64,000 nucleotides of DNA from Bog-756 sp963837805 (GCA_963837805.1 CAWIOU010000024.1:62001-126000); one strand, 5' to 3'. Positions 9,799 through 20,100 are shown, numbered from the stretch's first letter. Made by a program: numbers and translations. The notes: generated by a model from the sequence alone, not told the origin.

Positions 9799-11200
9799 AT
9801 GCCCCTGCACAAACGAGTGCCCATCCGTGACGAGCTCCTTGACTCGGTCTACGCCGGCGAGGACCTGAAGACCTCACTGCCCTCGCACAAGTTCCCTCGA
9901 GGACGAGATGCGACCTGAGGACGCGTTCCAGTGCATCTCCGACGAGCTGCTGCTCGACGGCAACGAGCGCCAGAACCTGGCCACCTTCTGCCAGACCTGG
10001 GAAGAGACCGAGGTGCACCGACTGATGGATCTGTGCATCAACAAGAACATGATCGACAAGGACGAGTATCCCCAGACGGCCGAGATCGAGCGCCGGTGCG
10101 TGCAGCTCCTGGCCGACCTCTGGAACGCACCTGAGGGAGCCGAGGCGGTGGGGTGCTCGGCCATCGGCTCGTCCGAAGCCTGCATGCTCGGGGGGATGGC
10201 GGCCAAGTGGCGGTGGCGGGCCAAGCGCGAGGCCGCCGGCAAACCCACCGACAAGCCCAACATGGTGTGCGGCCCGGTCCAGGTGGTGTGGCACAAATTC
10301 GCCAGGTACTGGGACATTGAGATGCGGGAGATCCCGATGTCGCCCGGCCGCTACTGCATGGACGTCGAGCAGATGCTGGCCCAGGTGGACGAGAACACCA
10401 TCATGGTCGTCCCCACCTTCGGGGTGACCTACACCGGCTCCTACGAACCCGTCCTCGAACTGTCCCGGGCCCTGGACAAGCTGGCCGAGGACACCGGGCT
10501 CGACATCGACATCCATGTGGACGGGGCCAGCGGCGCCTTCCTGGCGCCCTTCTGTGCCCCCGATGTGGTGTGGGACTTCCGGATCCCGAGGGTCAAGTCG
10601 ATCAGCACCTCCGGGCACAAATTCGGGCTGGCCCCCCTCGGGGTCGGGTGGGTGCTGTGGCGGGACAAGGAGGAGCTGCCCGAGGATCTGATCTTCCACG
10701 TCACCTACCTGGGCGGCGACATGCCCGTCTTCCAGATCAACTTCTCCCGGCCGGCCGGCCAGATCGTGGCCCAGTACTACAACTTCGTCCGCTTGGGGAT
10801 GAGGGGCTATCAGGACGTGCACGACTCCTGCTACACCACGGCCAAGTACCTGGCCGAGCAGATCGTGAAGCTCGGGCCATTCGAGCTCCTGTGCGACGGC
10901 AACCCGCTGACCGGGATCCCGTCCGTGGCCTGGCGGATCCGGGAGGGTGAGGATCCGGGCTACACCCTCTACGACATCGCCGACCGCCTGCGGGTCAAGG
11001 GTTGGCAGGTTCCGGCCTACCCGCTGACCGGCTCGGTGTCCGACATCTCGGTCCAGCGCATCCTGGTGCGCCAGGGAGTGAGCCACGATCTGACCTTCCT
11101 GCTGCTCGACGACATCAGGCAGTCCATCGAGCATTTCGCCAAGCACCCGGTCACCGTGGCCATGACCAAGGAGGAGGCCGGCGGCTTCAGCCATCTGTAG
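9799..11200 (+). CDS. gadB: glutamate decarboxylase (GadB type, one frameshift)
   Basis: PLP enzyme that converts L-glutamate to 4-aminobutyrate and consumes a cytoplasmic proton. The sequence closely follows E. coli GadB throughout: DELLLDGNERQNLATFCQTW, TIGSSEACMLGG-like (AIGSSEACMLGGMAAKWRWR), VCGPVQVVWHKFARYWD, and the PLP lysine in SISTSGHKFGLAPLG (codon 10619-10621). The penultimate residue is histidine (FSHL), like His465 of E. coli GadB, which closes the active site at neutral pH. The first 33 codons are in frame 1 (MPLHKRVPIRDELLDS...) and the rest in frame 2, with the break in the TTCCCTCGAG stretch at 9892-9900. The corrected length of about 466 equals the E. coli enzyme. GAGGAG precedes the ATG. 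Confidence 0.95.
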
Positions 11201-11229
11201 TCCGGGCGGCCGGCGCCGGTTGGAGCGTC

Positions 11230-11255
11230 CCGGTTGCCCGTAATCCGGGCACCGG
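11230..11255. terminator. stem-loop between convergent genes, likely bidirectional terminator
   Basis: Between the end of gadB and the end of the minus-strand channel-like gene lies CCGGTTGCCCG, a short loop, then CGGGCACCGG. The arms pair with one bulged T. There is no U-tract, which is usual for actinobacterial terminators. The position between two converging genes supports a terminator for both strands; it is otherwise unproven. Confidence 0.5.
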
Positions 11256-11271
11256 TGGCCGGACCGCCGCG

Positions 11272-12429
11272 CTAGGTGCCCGGGTCCGGCTCCCAGTCGA
11301 CCTCGATCGGGCGGGCCAGGATCAGGCGCGGTCGCCCCACCCGGGCCGGCCTGTCGGTGGTCCACTCGGCCGCCGGCGCCATGGTGAGACCGGCCAGACC
11401 GCGCAGCACCGGGTCGTAACCGGAGCGGATCCAGGCGTACCGCCTCCAGCAGGCTTCGCGGTCCGACTCGGACCCGGGTACGGCCAGGACCGAGTCGAGC
11501 CGGTCCAACGCCGCCAGGTACTCGGTGCGGCTGACCTTCACCGGGGGTGGCTCCTCTGATGCCCGGGCCAGGATGCCGAGCAGCGGTTCCGACGGCTCGA
11601 TCGGAAGCCCGGCCGATATCCCGATCCTGACCAGGCTGGGCACGCCGTAGGCCAGCGCCAGCATGGGACCCTTGACCGCCTCCACCGGGCGGTCGCCGGT
11701 ATCGAGGTCCGAGGCCGACAGGTAGAGGGCGGCGGCGTCGAGCACGCTGCCCACCGACGCCACCCACGACTGGTCGGCCAACGCCTCGGGGAAGTAGCAG
11801 AGGGCGGGAAAGGCGGTGTGGGTCTGGTCGATCTCGAGCAGCCAGCTGGCCGTCGTCCGCCACAGTTCAGGATTGTCCAAGGTGCCCAGGCGGTGAAGTG
11901 TGTCGAGCAGGTCGATGGGGGAGGGGGGGGTGCCGGCGAACGGGCGTAGGACGATGATCCCTTTCTCGCGCTGGTGGTGGGCGGAGTAGATGGTGGGTAG
12001 GTAGCTGATGAGCAGGGCCACCAGTCCCAGCCCGATCGTCGCCTCCACGAAGGTCAGCCAGATCCGGGCGTTGCCGGCCGGCTCGGCGAAGCCGAGGGTG
12101 AACAGCGACGATCCGCTCACTTCGAAGGAGTGGCCCAGCGTTCCGGTCTTGATACCCCAGAAGATGAGACTGAAGGCGATGGTCACCGAGATCATCCACA
12201 CCAACGGGAGGGTGATCAGGGCGATCGGTGCATACAGAGCACGAAGGTTTGCCTCCCGATCCTCGTTCCGCCATCGGTGGATGAGGACCCGGTCGGCCAC
12301 CGCGAACACGAATCGGGCGATGCGGGTGTACCCCTCGCGGGGCAGGACGACCGTCTCCAGCGCCGAGATGAGCACGGCCCCGGCCAGCACGACACCGACG
12401 AGGACGGCGAGGACCCGGAGGACGATCAT
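11272..12429 (-). CDS. putative ion-channel-like membrane protein (two-helix pore type)
   Basis: A 385-residue protein with an N-terminal helix (about residues 5-25), a basic stretch, a second helix (about 70-92), a short pore-like loop GSSLFTLGFAEP (about 108-119) and a third helix (about 127-148), then a soluble helical domain of about 230 residues. The loop resembles the pore loop and filter of potassium channels (TxGYGD) but reads TLGFAE, so selectivity cannot be inferred. The C-terminal part contains no domain I recognise. It converges with gadB and is transcribed toward it from the ClC gene side, 104 bases from the ClC stop. Function is a guess based on the pore-like loop. Confidence 0.6.
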   Translation of the reverse strand: MIVLRVLAVLVGVVLAGAVLISALETVVLPREGYTRIARFVFAVADRVLIHRWRNEDREANLRALYAPIALITLPLVWMISVTIAFSLIFWGIKTGTLGHSFEVSGSSLFTLGFAEPAGNARIWLTFVEATIGLGLVALLISYLPTIYSAHHQREKGIIVLRPFAGTPPSPIDLLDTLHRLGTLDNPELWRTTASWLLEIDQTHTAFPALCYFPEALADQSWVASVGSVLDAAALYLSASDLDTGDRPVEAVKGPMLALAYGVPSLVRIGISAGLPIEPSEPLLGILARASEEPPPVKVSRTEYLAALDRLDSVLAVPGSESDREACWRRYAWIRSGYDPVLRGLAGLTMAPAAEWTTDRPARVGRPRLILARPIEVDWEPDPGT

Positions 12430-12533
12430 GGTACGGGCCCGGCCGAGCGCTCGCCGGGGCAGGGGCGATCAGGGCCGGTCATGAGGTCACGATGCCACGA
12501 ACGGGCGGAGCGGCACGACGTCGACGGGCAGGT

Positions 12534-14000
12534 TCATCCACCACCAGCGGCTCCCGGCGAAGGCGCGGCGTTGCCGGGGGCCGCCGGGCGGGGCGCCTTC
12601 GCCTTCCGTAGGTCGGCCGGGGTCTGGGGTAGCCAGGCCGTGGTGGCGTAGGCCACGACCACGGCCACGATCACCACCGGGATGACCTCGACCCCGTCGC
12701 TGAACAGCAGCAGTGTGGCCAACAACGTGGCCGTCATCGGGAGTTTGAGCATCACGGTGCACATGGCGCCGATCCCCATAGCCACCCCGGGGACCAGGGA
12801 CATACCCGGCAGGTGGGAGGCGGCGATCCCGGCGGCCGCCCCGATGAACATGGACGGGAAGACGGGTCCGCCGCGGAAGCTGGAGAGCGAGATGCCGTAG
12901 GCCAGGCCTTTGCAGACGACCAGGAGGACGAGGGCGCCGATCGTCCAGCCGGCCGCGTGCTGGACCAGGGTGGGCAGGGCCGACTGTCCGGAGAAGAGGA
13001 CTTCGGTGAAGCTCCGCCCCGAGAGCTCGGCGAAGGCGATGGCCAGCCCGGCAATGGCCAGGCCCAGGACGGGGGTGAGCAGGAGCCGGCGCGGCTCGAC
13101 CCGAGGGAGGAGGGCGAGCCCGATGAGCCTGATGCAGGTGCCCAGCACCGAGGCCACCAAGCCGAAGACGATGGCCCACAGGAACAGGGCCACCGTCAGA
13201 TGGTGGAAGGGAGGGAGCCCGGGAATGGCCAGTGAGAAGGTGCCGAATCCGGTCAACGAGTTCAGGCCGACGAAGATGAGCGTGCCGACACCTGCGGCCA
13301 GCAGTCCCGGGACGAGCACCAGTTCGAGCAGGGGTCCGCCGACGCCGGCCGCCTCCATGAGCAGGAAGGCCCCGAGAATGGGCGAGCCGAACAAGGTGCT
13401 GATGGCGGCGAAGCTCCCGGCCGAGGACATCACCACCGCGGCCGCCGGCGGTGCATCCCGTTTGGCCAGATTCACCGACAGGAGTCCCAGCCCACCACCG
13501 ATGGCGATGAGCGGCGCCTCCGGCCCGAGGACCACCCCCAGGCTCAACGTGGCCAACGCGGCAATGGCCACGCCAGGGAGCTCGGCCGCGATGGGCGCTC
13601 CACCTCCGGTCTTGAAGCCCTCGGCCGGGATGTGACCGGCCGTCCCCGGCAGGTACTGGATGGTCGCGGCCACCAGGATTCCGGACAGGGCGAGGAATGG
13701 CAATGGCCACCACACCGGCGTCCCCGAAAACCCGAGTTCCTTGGGGAATGAGGTGAAGATCCATTCCTGCAGCAGGCTGATCAGTTTGAGGAAGCCATAA
13801 GCGACGGCCGACACCGGCACCCCGATGATGGCGGCGAGCACGAGGAGCTGCAGGTAGCTCTTCGAACGGAGCATGGCCGCCGGGTCGGGCGCCGCCGCCG
13901 GGTCGGGCTGGGCCGCCGGGTCGGGCTGGGCCGCCGGGTCGGGCTGGGCCGCCGGGTCGGGCTGGGCCGCCGCCGGCTGTCCAGGTGGGGTCGTGGTCAT
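12534..14000 (-). CDS. ClC-family chloride channel/transporter
   Basis: Polytopic ClC protein, 488 residues from ATG 14000. The anion-path motifs are present in variant form: AGHIPAEGFKTGGG for the first, VVLGPEAPLIAIGG for the second (with the gating glutamate of the GxExP motif) and AYGISLSSFRGGPVFPSMFIG for the third. The N-terminus (residues 4-40) is a PDPAAQ repeat, a soluble low-complexity tail. A longer reading frame exists upstream, but the ATG before MTTTPPG is the first plausible start. Whether it is a channel or a Cl-/H+ antiporter cannot be told. It lies near gadB, and ClC antiporters act as electrical shunt in the glutamate-dependent acid response of E. coli, so a similar job is possible. 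Confidence 0.9.
   Translation of the reverse strand: MTTTPPGQPAAAQPDPAAQPDPAAQPDPAAQPDPAAAPDPAAMLRSKSYLQLLVLAAIIGVPVSAVAYGFLKLISLLQEWIFTSFPKELGFSGTPVWWPLPFLALSGILVAATIQYLPGTAGHIPAEGFKTGGGAPIAAELPGVAIAALATLSLGVVLGPEAPLIAIGGGLGLLSVNLAKRDAPPAAAVVMSSAGSFAAISTLFGSPILGAFLLMEAAGVGGPLLELVLVPGLLAAGVGTLIFVGLNSLTGFGTFSLAIPGLPPFHHLTVALFLWAIVFGLVASVLGTCIRLIGLALLPRVEPRRLLLTPVLGLAIAGLAIAFAELSGRSFTEVLFSGQSALPTLVQHAAGWTIGALVLLVVCKGLAYGISLSSFRGGPVFPSMFIGAAAGIAASHLPGMSLVPGVAMGIGAMCTVMLKLPMTATLLATLLLFSDGVEVIPVVIVAVVVAYATTAWLPQTPADLRKAKAPRPAAPGNAAPSPGAAGGG
13894..13965. repeat. four perfect 18-bp tandem copies inside the ClC gene
   Basis: The 18-bp unit GCCGCCGGGTCGGGCTGG occurs four times in exact tandem, with a diverged copy on the left (13876-13893) and a partial one on the right. 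Read on the minus strand it encodes the hexapeptide PDPAAQ repeated in the N-terminal tail of the ClC protein. The unit length keeps the frame, so copy number could change without breaking the gene. Confidence 0.92.
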
Positions 14001-14305
14001 CGCCGGGCACCGGGCCGCGAGCCGGACCGGTTCGGCGTCATGGACGGCCATACCGTCGGCCCGGCGCCGACCACTCCCACAGACACTGCGCCGGCCATGA
14101 AGTACACCGATCTTCCTCCCGTCGTCCGATGTCCGACAGTTGACACTAGGGGTTTTCCGATCCTCCATGGGGGTTCCGGTCGGTATCGTCGGACCTTCGT
14201 ACCCGGCACCCTCAGGCTTCGGCCCGGTGCCCCGATCCATAGATCACTCGTACTGGTCGGTCGGCAAAGTAGGGTTCACGTCGTCCCCGATGAAGGAGCG
14301 TCACC
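14001..14305. other. divergent intergenic region between ClC and SHOCT genes
   Basis: About 305 bases separate two divergently read membrane-protein genes. The stretch TTGACA at 14140-14145 looks like a -35 box for the plus strand but has no good -10 at normal spacing. AAAGTAGGGTTC at 14266-14277 contains a TANNNT box (TAGGGT) about 30 bases before the SHOCT start. AAGGAG at 14292-14297 is its ribosome binding site. No other gene is visible. Confidence 0.45.
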
Positions 14306-14704
14306 ATGCTTGCCTACAACTATCCATTGCTGAGCATCTTCTGGACGATGCTGGAGTTCTTCCTCTTCTTCTTGTGGATCTGGCTCCTCATCGTCGTCTT
14401 CAGCGACATCTTCCGCAGCCACGACATGGGTGGACTGGCCAAGGCGCTGTGGGTGATCTTCGTGATCATCATCCCGTACCTCGGCGTGCTCATCTACCTC
14501 ATCGCCCGTGGCGGAAGCATGCACGAGCGGGCGGCAGCCCAGGCGGCACAGCAGCAAAAGGCCTTCGACAGCTATGTCAAGCAGGCCGCGGGAAGTTCGG
14601 GTGGCAGCAGTGTCGACGAACTGGCCAAGCTGGCCGATCTCAAATCGAAGGGCGTCCTGACCGATGCCGAGTTCGAGGCACAGAAGGCCAAGTTGCTGAG
14701 CTGA
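14306..14704 (+). CDS. PLDc_N and SHOCT domain membrane protein
   Basis: A 132-residue protein with two membrane helices (about residues 9-33 and 46-68; WIWLLIVVFSDIFRSHDMGG between them is typical of the PLDc_N domain), a Gln/Ala-rich linker, and a C-terminal SHOCT motif (VDELAKLADLKSKGVLTDAEFEAQKAKLL). SHOCT is a short helical pair thought to mediate oligomerisation. Proteins of this layout are common in actinobacteria and have no established function. AAGGAG is placed eight bases before the ATG. It is monocistronic as far as can be seen. Confidence 0.88.
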   Translation: MLAYNYPLLSIFWTMLEFFLFFLWIWLLIVVFSDIFRSHDMGGLAKALWVIFVIIIPYLGVLIYLIARGGSMHERAAAQAAQQQKAFDSYVKQAAGSSGGSSVDELAKLADLKSKGVLTDAEFEAQKAKLLS

Positions 14705-14890
14705 TTGCCGGCCGCCGGCTTGCCCGGCGTCACGGAGTATGAGCGGAACGGTAGACGACCGCCACGGGTGCATTGCACTCGCGGGCGGTCGTTTGCCGTT
14801 CGCGGTGGATGCCGTTCGATGGGCGACTCGGCGGGCACTTTGCCACCGGTCCCCTGACCATGACCCATGTCCCCCGGGTCGGTGCGCCGG

Positions 14891-14896
14891 TACAGT
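14891..14896 (+). promoter_or_regulatory. -10 box (TACAGT) with start codon at the predicted +1
   Basis: TACAGT fits the actinobacterial -10 pattern TANNNT. Six bases later comes the GTG at 14903, exactly where transcription would begin, and there is no ribosome binding site before it. This suggests a leaderless mRNA and supports GTG 14903 as start over the upstream in-frame ATG at 14867. No clear -35 box is visible. Confidence 0.5.
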
Positions 14897-14902
14897 GTCG
14901 AC

Positions 14903-16180
14903 GTGGCCCCTGACGATCCCGACGCCAAGCGTCGATGGAAGCGCATCGGATCGTGGGTGTTGATCGTCGTAGCCTGCGTCCTGGCCGTTCTGTCGGTGTT
15001 CGTCGTCTTCGTGCGCAACGAGGTGCTGGACACCGACACCTACGTGAGCACGGTGACCCCACTGGCCAGTAATCCTGCGATCCAGACGGCAGTGGCGAAA
15101 CGGATCAGCGACAAGCTCATCTCCGAGGTCCAGCTGGATCAGAAGGTGAAGCGGGCGTTGCCCCGTCGTGCCGGATTCCTGGTCACGCCGATCACTGACG
15201 CCGTTCAGAACGCGACGAACGAGGTGGCCCTCAAACTGGTCGAGTCGCCCAAATTCCAGAAGCTCTGGGTCGAAGTCAATCGGAGGGGCCACAAGCAGGT
15301 GGTGGCCCTGCTGACGGGATCGAAGGAGGGCGCCTTCCAATCGAACGACGGCAAGGTGACGGTGGACCTGTCCCAGGTCGGGGCCACGCTGAGGAAGGAC
15401 CTCGATAGGCGGGGCATCACCGTGTTCGACAAGGTGCCCCGGGCCAACGCACCCACACTCGTGCTCTTCCAGTCCACCCAGCTGGTCCGAATCCAGGGGC
15501 TGACCCGGTTCCTCAACCGGCTGTATGTGCTCCTCCCCATCGTCACCTTGCTGCTCTTTGCCGCCGGGATCGCCCTGACCGCCAACCGGAGACGGGGCCT
15601 GGTACGGGCGGCCACCGGTCTGGCCCTGTCGATGGCGTTGGTCCTGGTCATCTCGTCGGTGGCGCGGAGCCACTACCTCACCTCGCTGAGCCCGTCCCAG
15701 TCCAAACCGGCGGCCAGCGCGGTCATCGATGCGATCAGCGCATCGCTGCTCGACACCGTCCGGATCATTTTCATCGTGGGTGTCGTGATCGCCATCGTGG
15801 GGGTCATCTTCGGCAATGCCTGGATCAGGGCGTGGTTGGCTAGTCGGCACAAGCCGTCGTGGATGACCGGCGGCCCCGTCCACGACTTCATCGCCGACCA
15901 TCGCAAGGGACTCCAGTGGGGCATCATCGGTCTCGGACTGCTGACCCTGGTGGTATGGAATCAGCCGACCGCCTTGGTCGCAGTTGTGGTCGTGCTCATC
16001 GCTCTGGTCGTGGTCGGTGTGGTCGGCCTGTTGGGCAGCCGTCGGACGAAGCCGGGGGCGGACGTCGGTCCCGGTTCGGGTTCGGAACCGGGCCCCCCGG
16101 GACCGATCGAGATGGGTTCCGGGCCGGCCGGTGAGGGAGCGGTGGCCGCCCTCGGCCCGGGCGGCACCGACACCCCCTGA
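14903..16180 (+). CDS. conserved actinobacterial membrane protein of unknown function
   Basis: A protein of 425 residues with one N-terminal helix (about residues 15-38), an extracytoplasmic domain of about 160 residues (from EVLDTDTYVSTVTPLASNP), then four further helices (about 203-222, 229-248, 276-298, 335-372 region) and a Gly/Pro-rich tail. The pattern of a DTDTYV...PLASNPAIQ segment after the first helix is familiar from actinobacterial integral membrane proteins that have not been given a function. No catalytic motif is visible. It overlaps the start region of the next gene (stop TGA at 16178), so the two are probably co-transcribed. Confidence 0.75.
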   Translation: MAPDDPDAKRRWKRIGSWVLIVVACVLAVLSVFVVFVRNEVLDTDTYVSTVTPLASNPAIQTAVAKRISDKLISEVQLDQKVKRALPRRAGFLVTPITDAVQNATNEVALKLVESPKFQKLWVEVNRRGHKQVVALLTGSKEGAFQSNDGKVTVDLSQVGATLRKDLDRRGITVFDKVPRANAPTLVLFQSTQLVRIQGLTRFLNRLYVLLPIVTLLLFAAGIALTANRRRGLVRAATGLALSMALVLVISSVARSHYLTSLSPSQSKPAASAVIDAISASLLDTVRIIFIVGVVIAIVGVIFGNAWIRAWLASRHKPSWMTGGPVHDFIADHRKGLQWGIIGLGLLTLVVWNQPTALVAVVVVLIALVVVGVVGLLGSRRTKPGADVGPGSGSEPGPPGPIEMGSGPAGEGAVAALGPGGTDTP

Positions 16181-16197
16181 TGGAGGGGCAAGACAGC

Positions 16198-17061
16198 ATG
16201 CCCGAAGGCCCTGATCCGCGGATCCTGTGGCAGCGATTCGAGCCCATCCATGCCTTGACCTACTTCGCTCCCGAGTGCCGCGACGCTCTCCGCTCGGTCG
16301 GGCTCCGTGGTTTCTGGATGGGCTACTTCGCCGCCCGGGCGGCACCGTTGGGCGAGGTGGACGCAGGGGTGGTGACCGCCGTCTTCTTCAACTTCAACGG
16401 GACCATGGTGCGGCGATCGATCCCCGATGCCTGGGGGTTCGCCGGTGCCCCGGCGATACTCCGGACCCGCCGGACCGCCGCCGCCTCGGCCCTCCGTCGG
16501 GTGTTTCCTTCTGTCGGCGAACGCGCCGTCGCGTTGGTCCCCCTGCTCCGTCGGGTGGTGGAGAATGCCGACGGGTCGGGTCGGGTGCTGTTCAGTGCCA
16601 ATCGCCAGCTGGGCACGCCGACCGATCCGGTCGAGGCGTTGTGGCAGTGCTGCACCGCGCTCCGGGAGCATCGGGGGGACGGCCACGTGGTCGCGCTCAC
16701 CGCGGCCGGGCTCGACGGCTGCGAGGCCCTGGTCCTGTTTGCCGTCTCGGAGAACCTACCGTCGGCGATCTTCCGTGAGAACCGCGGCTGGTCGGACGGT
16801 GAGTGGCAAGACGCCTGTCGCCGACTCGCCCACCGCGGCCTGTTGGACGACGGCGTGCTGTCGGCGGAGGGGAGGGAGCTCCATCGGTCGATCGAGGAGT
16901 TGACCGACGAACTGGCCGCCCCGGCGTTCAGCGCGCTCAGCTCCGGTGAGCAGCTCATCCTGGAGGCCGGGCTGAGCGAGGTGGCTCAGGCCGTACTCGC
17001 CGCCGGGGCCATCCCTTTCCCCAATCCGGTCGGTCTTCCACCACCCGGGACGGGTGCCTGA
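16198..17061 (+). CDS. SCO6745 family protein
   Basis: A 287-residue soluble protein that matches the actinobacterial SCO6745 family. The opening LWQRFEPIHALTYFAPECRDAL and GFWMGYFAARAAPLG followed by FFNFNGTMVRRSIPDAW are diagnostic. The C-terminal part (CRRLAHRGLLDDGVLSAEGRELH) looks like a winged-helix domain, as in MarR-type proteins. The biochemical role is unknown. GGAGGGG at 16182-16188 is well placed for the ATG at 16198, although an ATG at 16180 overlaps the stop of the preceding gene and is also possible. It converges with the large DUF2156 gene. Confidence 0.85.
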   Translation: MPEGPDPRILWQRFEPIHALTYFAPECRDALRSVGLRGFWMGYFAARAAPLGEVDAGVVTAVFFNFNGTMVRRSIPDAWGFAGAPAILRTRRTAAASALRRVFPSVGERAVALVPLLRRVVENADGSGRVLFSANRQLGTPTDPVEALWQCCTALREHRGDGHVVALTAAGLDGCEALVLFAVSENLPSAIFRENRGWSDGEWQDACRRLAHRGLLDDGVLSAEGRELHRSIEELTDELAAPAFSALSSGEQLILEAGLSEVAQAVLAAGAIPFPNPVGLPPPGTGA

Positions 17062-17128
17062 TCGCCGGTACGGCCGGTCAGCGACCCGAACAGCCCCCCG
17101 CCAGCCCCCGCCAGCCCGGCCAACCCGG

Positions 17129-20100
17129 TTACGGCCTCGGCCCGGGGGCGCCCGACACGACGGGTGCGTTGACGGCGGGGGCCGACTGCCCATTGGGGGA
17201 ATCGGCCTCATCCCAAGAGCCGAACGAGGCGGCGATGAACTCCTCGGTCTCCCGTTGGGCGGCGATCATCCGCTTCTCGGCGCCGGCCGCCAGCAGCTTC
17301 CCGAGGACCGGGATCTCCCAGACGGATTCGGCCCGCAGGATGGCCATCACCACCGGCACGAGATGCTCGGCCGTGTCGAACACCACATAACGGGGCAGCC
17401 ATTCCGGCTCGTACTTGGCGTTGAACCGCCACAGCGATTCGATCTGGGCGAAGTTGGAGAGCCGCTTCAGGAACCAGCGCTCGGCCCGTTGCACCGTGCC
17501 GTCCCCCTTGTCCCCCGAGAGCGTCGACCGCATGGTGGCGAAATTGAGGCTGAGCCCTTCGGACCCTCCGGCCCGTACGTGCTCGATGGTCGAGCAGAGG
17601 GCGAAGTCCAAGAGCCCGTTGGGATGCTCCCCCGGATCTCGCCGCATGAGATCGAGGGAGTAGCCGTTGATGCCCGGGGCCGGCACGAACTGGCACATGG
17701 CCGCCGGGCAGCCGCCGGGTCCGCGCACGACGGTGAGGAGCAGACCCGTGTCGCGCGGATCGAACACCCGGCCGAGCATCATCGAGAAGCCCCGCTCGTG
17801 CTCACCCTGCCTGCTCATGCTCATCAGCGCGGTCAGCTCTTCGGACAGTCCCGGATCCAGGCGGGCCGGGTCGTGGAAGCTGGCCGTATAGCCACGCTTG
17901 GCAATCCGGTTGTGCGCCTGACGGAGCCCCTTCATCCCACCGCCGGCCAAGCTGAACGACTGGACCATGACCAGCGCCTCGTCGCCCAGGTAGATGTTGT
18001 GCATGCCCGAATCCCGGTAGACGGACAGCCAATCCTCGCCGGCTCCCATCACCGACGTCACCCAGCCATGGCTGTCGGCGAACCTTCGGAAGGCTCCCCA
18101 CACCTGCTCGCGTTCGTTGCGGGGGCCGATGGGATCGGGGGAGATCAGGCACACCCCTCCGTAGACGGCGTAGGCGACCAGACTGTCCCGATGGAAGAAC
18201 CACCTCTTGTCGGACCGCAGGGCGAAGTAGTCGAGTGTCGAGATACCGTGTCGGCGCACGATGTCGCGGGCCCGGAACTCGGCGGCACGGCCCGAGGTCA
18301 GCCGGCGGTCGACCACCGGCCGGGTGAGCAGGAACAGGGCGATGGCCACCACCGACAGTCCGATGGCCAGCAGCGCCGGAGCCAGGAACCGGTCGGCCCG
18401 ATGGGGGAGCGGCACCGTCTGGATGCCGACCAGTCGCTCGGAGACCGCCCACCACGCGGTCCACCACGGGATGTGCATCTGGTCGTGTCTCAGGTGGGTG
18501 AAGATCTCGAAGGATACGGTCGTCAGCAGGGTGATCCCGACGACGCCGACGCCGAGGGCGATCAGTGCCGACCGCAGCGAGGACTGGTCGGAGGCGGCCT
18601 GGAAGTCTCGTCGGTGGGTCAGGAGGAGGACGAGGACGGCCAGTGCCATCAGCGATTCCTCGAAGTCGGCGGCGGCGATGAGGTGGAGGACGATGGTGCC
18701 CGATAGCAGGACCACCGACACCCGCCAGGCCCGCCGCTGGCCGCGCAGGATGCCTCTACCCAACGCCACCAGGGCCAGCCCGGCCATGGCGATGAGGGCC
18801 CCGGCGGCCTCGCTGGCCCGGAGGGGAAGGAATTCGAGGACCAGGTGCAGCCGTCCGCGCAGCGGTGGGGTGATGGCATCGAGGAGGTCGATGATGCCGG
18901 CCAGGAGGATGGCGGCCGACGCCCACCGCCGCACCCGCCGGGTCCGGCGGTGGGCCTGACGGAGGTCGGGGGCCGGAGGCCACGAATCACCGATCGGATA
19001 GGACGCCACCAGTGCGGGATGGAGCGTCCGCACCTCCCGGCCCCGGGTGATCACCCGCTCGAGGACGCTCGGCGAGCGCAGCGCGTTGCTGGCCAGCAGC
19101 ATGCGGACGTGGAGCTCGGCGCCGGTCTCGAGCTCGACCCAGCTGACCCGCTGATTGTGGACGAAGACCGGGGGCAGGCCGAGGATGCCCCGACGTTCTT
19201 CCACCACCTCGGCGGTGGCGCCCACGTTGGCGTAGAAGCCCATTCCGAGGTGGGTCAGCTCTGACTGGAAGGTGGCTGCGGTGATCAGCCCGGCGTAGCC
19301 CCGCCCGACCAGCCTCCGCCCGGCGTCCCGTGCCGCGTCGTTGGCGCCGCCCTGGGCCTGGACCTCGTCGAGGGTTCCGCCTCCGAGGATCGACCACATG
19401 CGGCGGCTGAGGAGCCCCAGCACCAGGGCCAACACGGCCAACACGACCAGGGCGACGAGAAGGGCGATGACGATCTGGTCGCCGAGGTCGGCCTGGTGGG
19501 CATGGCGGATGGCGATCCCCGGCAGCCCCGACCCGAGATGGCCGGCCACCCACGGCGTCACCGCCACCCGCAGCAGCCCGGCGACGACGAAGGGCACCAG
19601 CAACCACCAGGCATAGCGTCCGAGGCGGCGGTAGAGGGTCCGCGAGACGACGAAACGAGTGAGCGCCGACGGATCGCTCAGCCGGTTGAGGCCGACCAGC
19701 CAGGGGGCGTCGTTGTCGGCCGAGTCGGCGAGTGACCGCCATCCCCGTCCCGCCGACGACAGACCGATGACTCCGGGCTTGGCGTCGGCCGCCGGGTCGA
19801 ACTCGGTCTCGGTCCCGCTGCACCCGGCGGCGTAGGCGTGCTCACCGGGTTCGACCCGCACTACCCGGATGCCGGTGGCCGTCTGGAGATGGAGGTCCAC
19901 GGGCCCGGCCTGTTCGACGCCCCGGGCAGCGATGGCGGCCACCGTGTCGGGGTCGGTGTCGTACCCGGGCTCGTGCGTCCCCGTCTGCCGGATCACCCGC
20001 CGCTCCTCGGTGCCGAGGAACCGGTTCAGCGCTTCGGCGAGGGCCGGATGGGCGTCGAGGGACCGGTGTGACTCGGTGAACGGGGAAGCCGAACCAGAGA

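Noticed and set aside
9737..11863. A 708-codon minus-strand frame opposite gadB
   Set aside because: Antisense shadow of gadB; no recognisable domain, while gadB matches its family along the full length.
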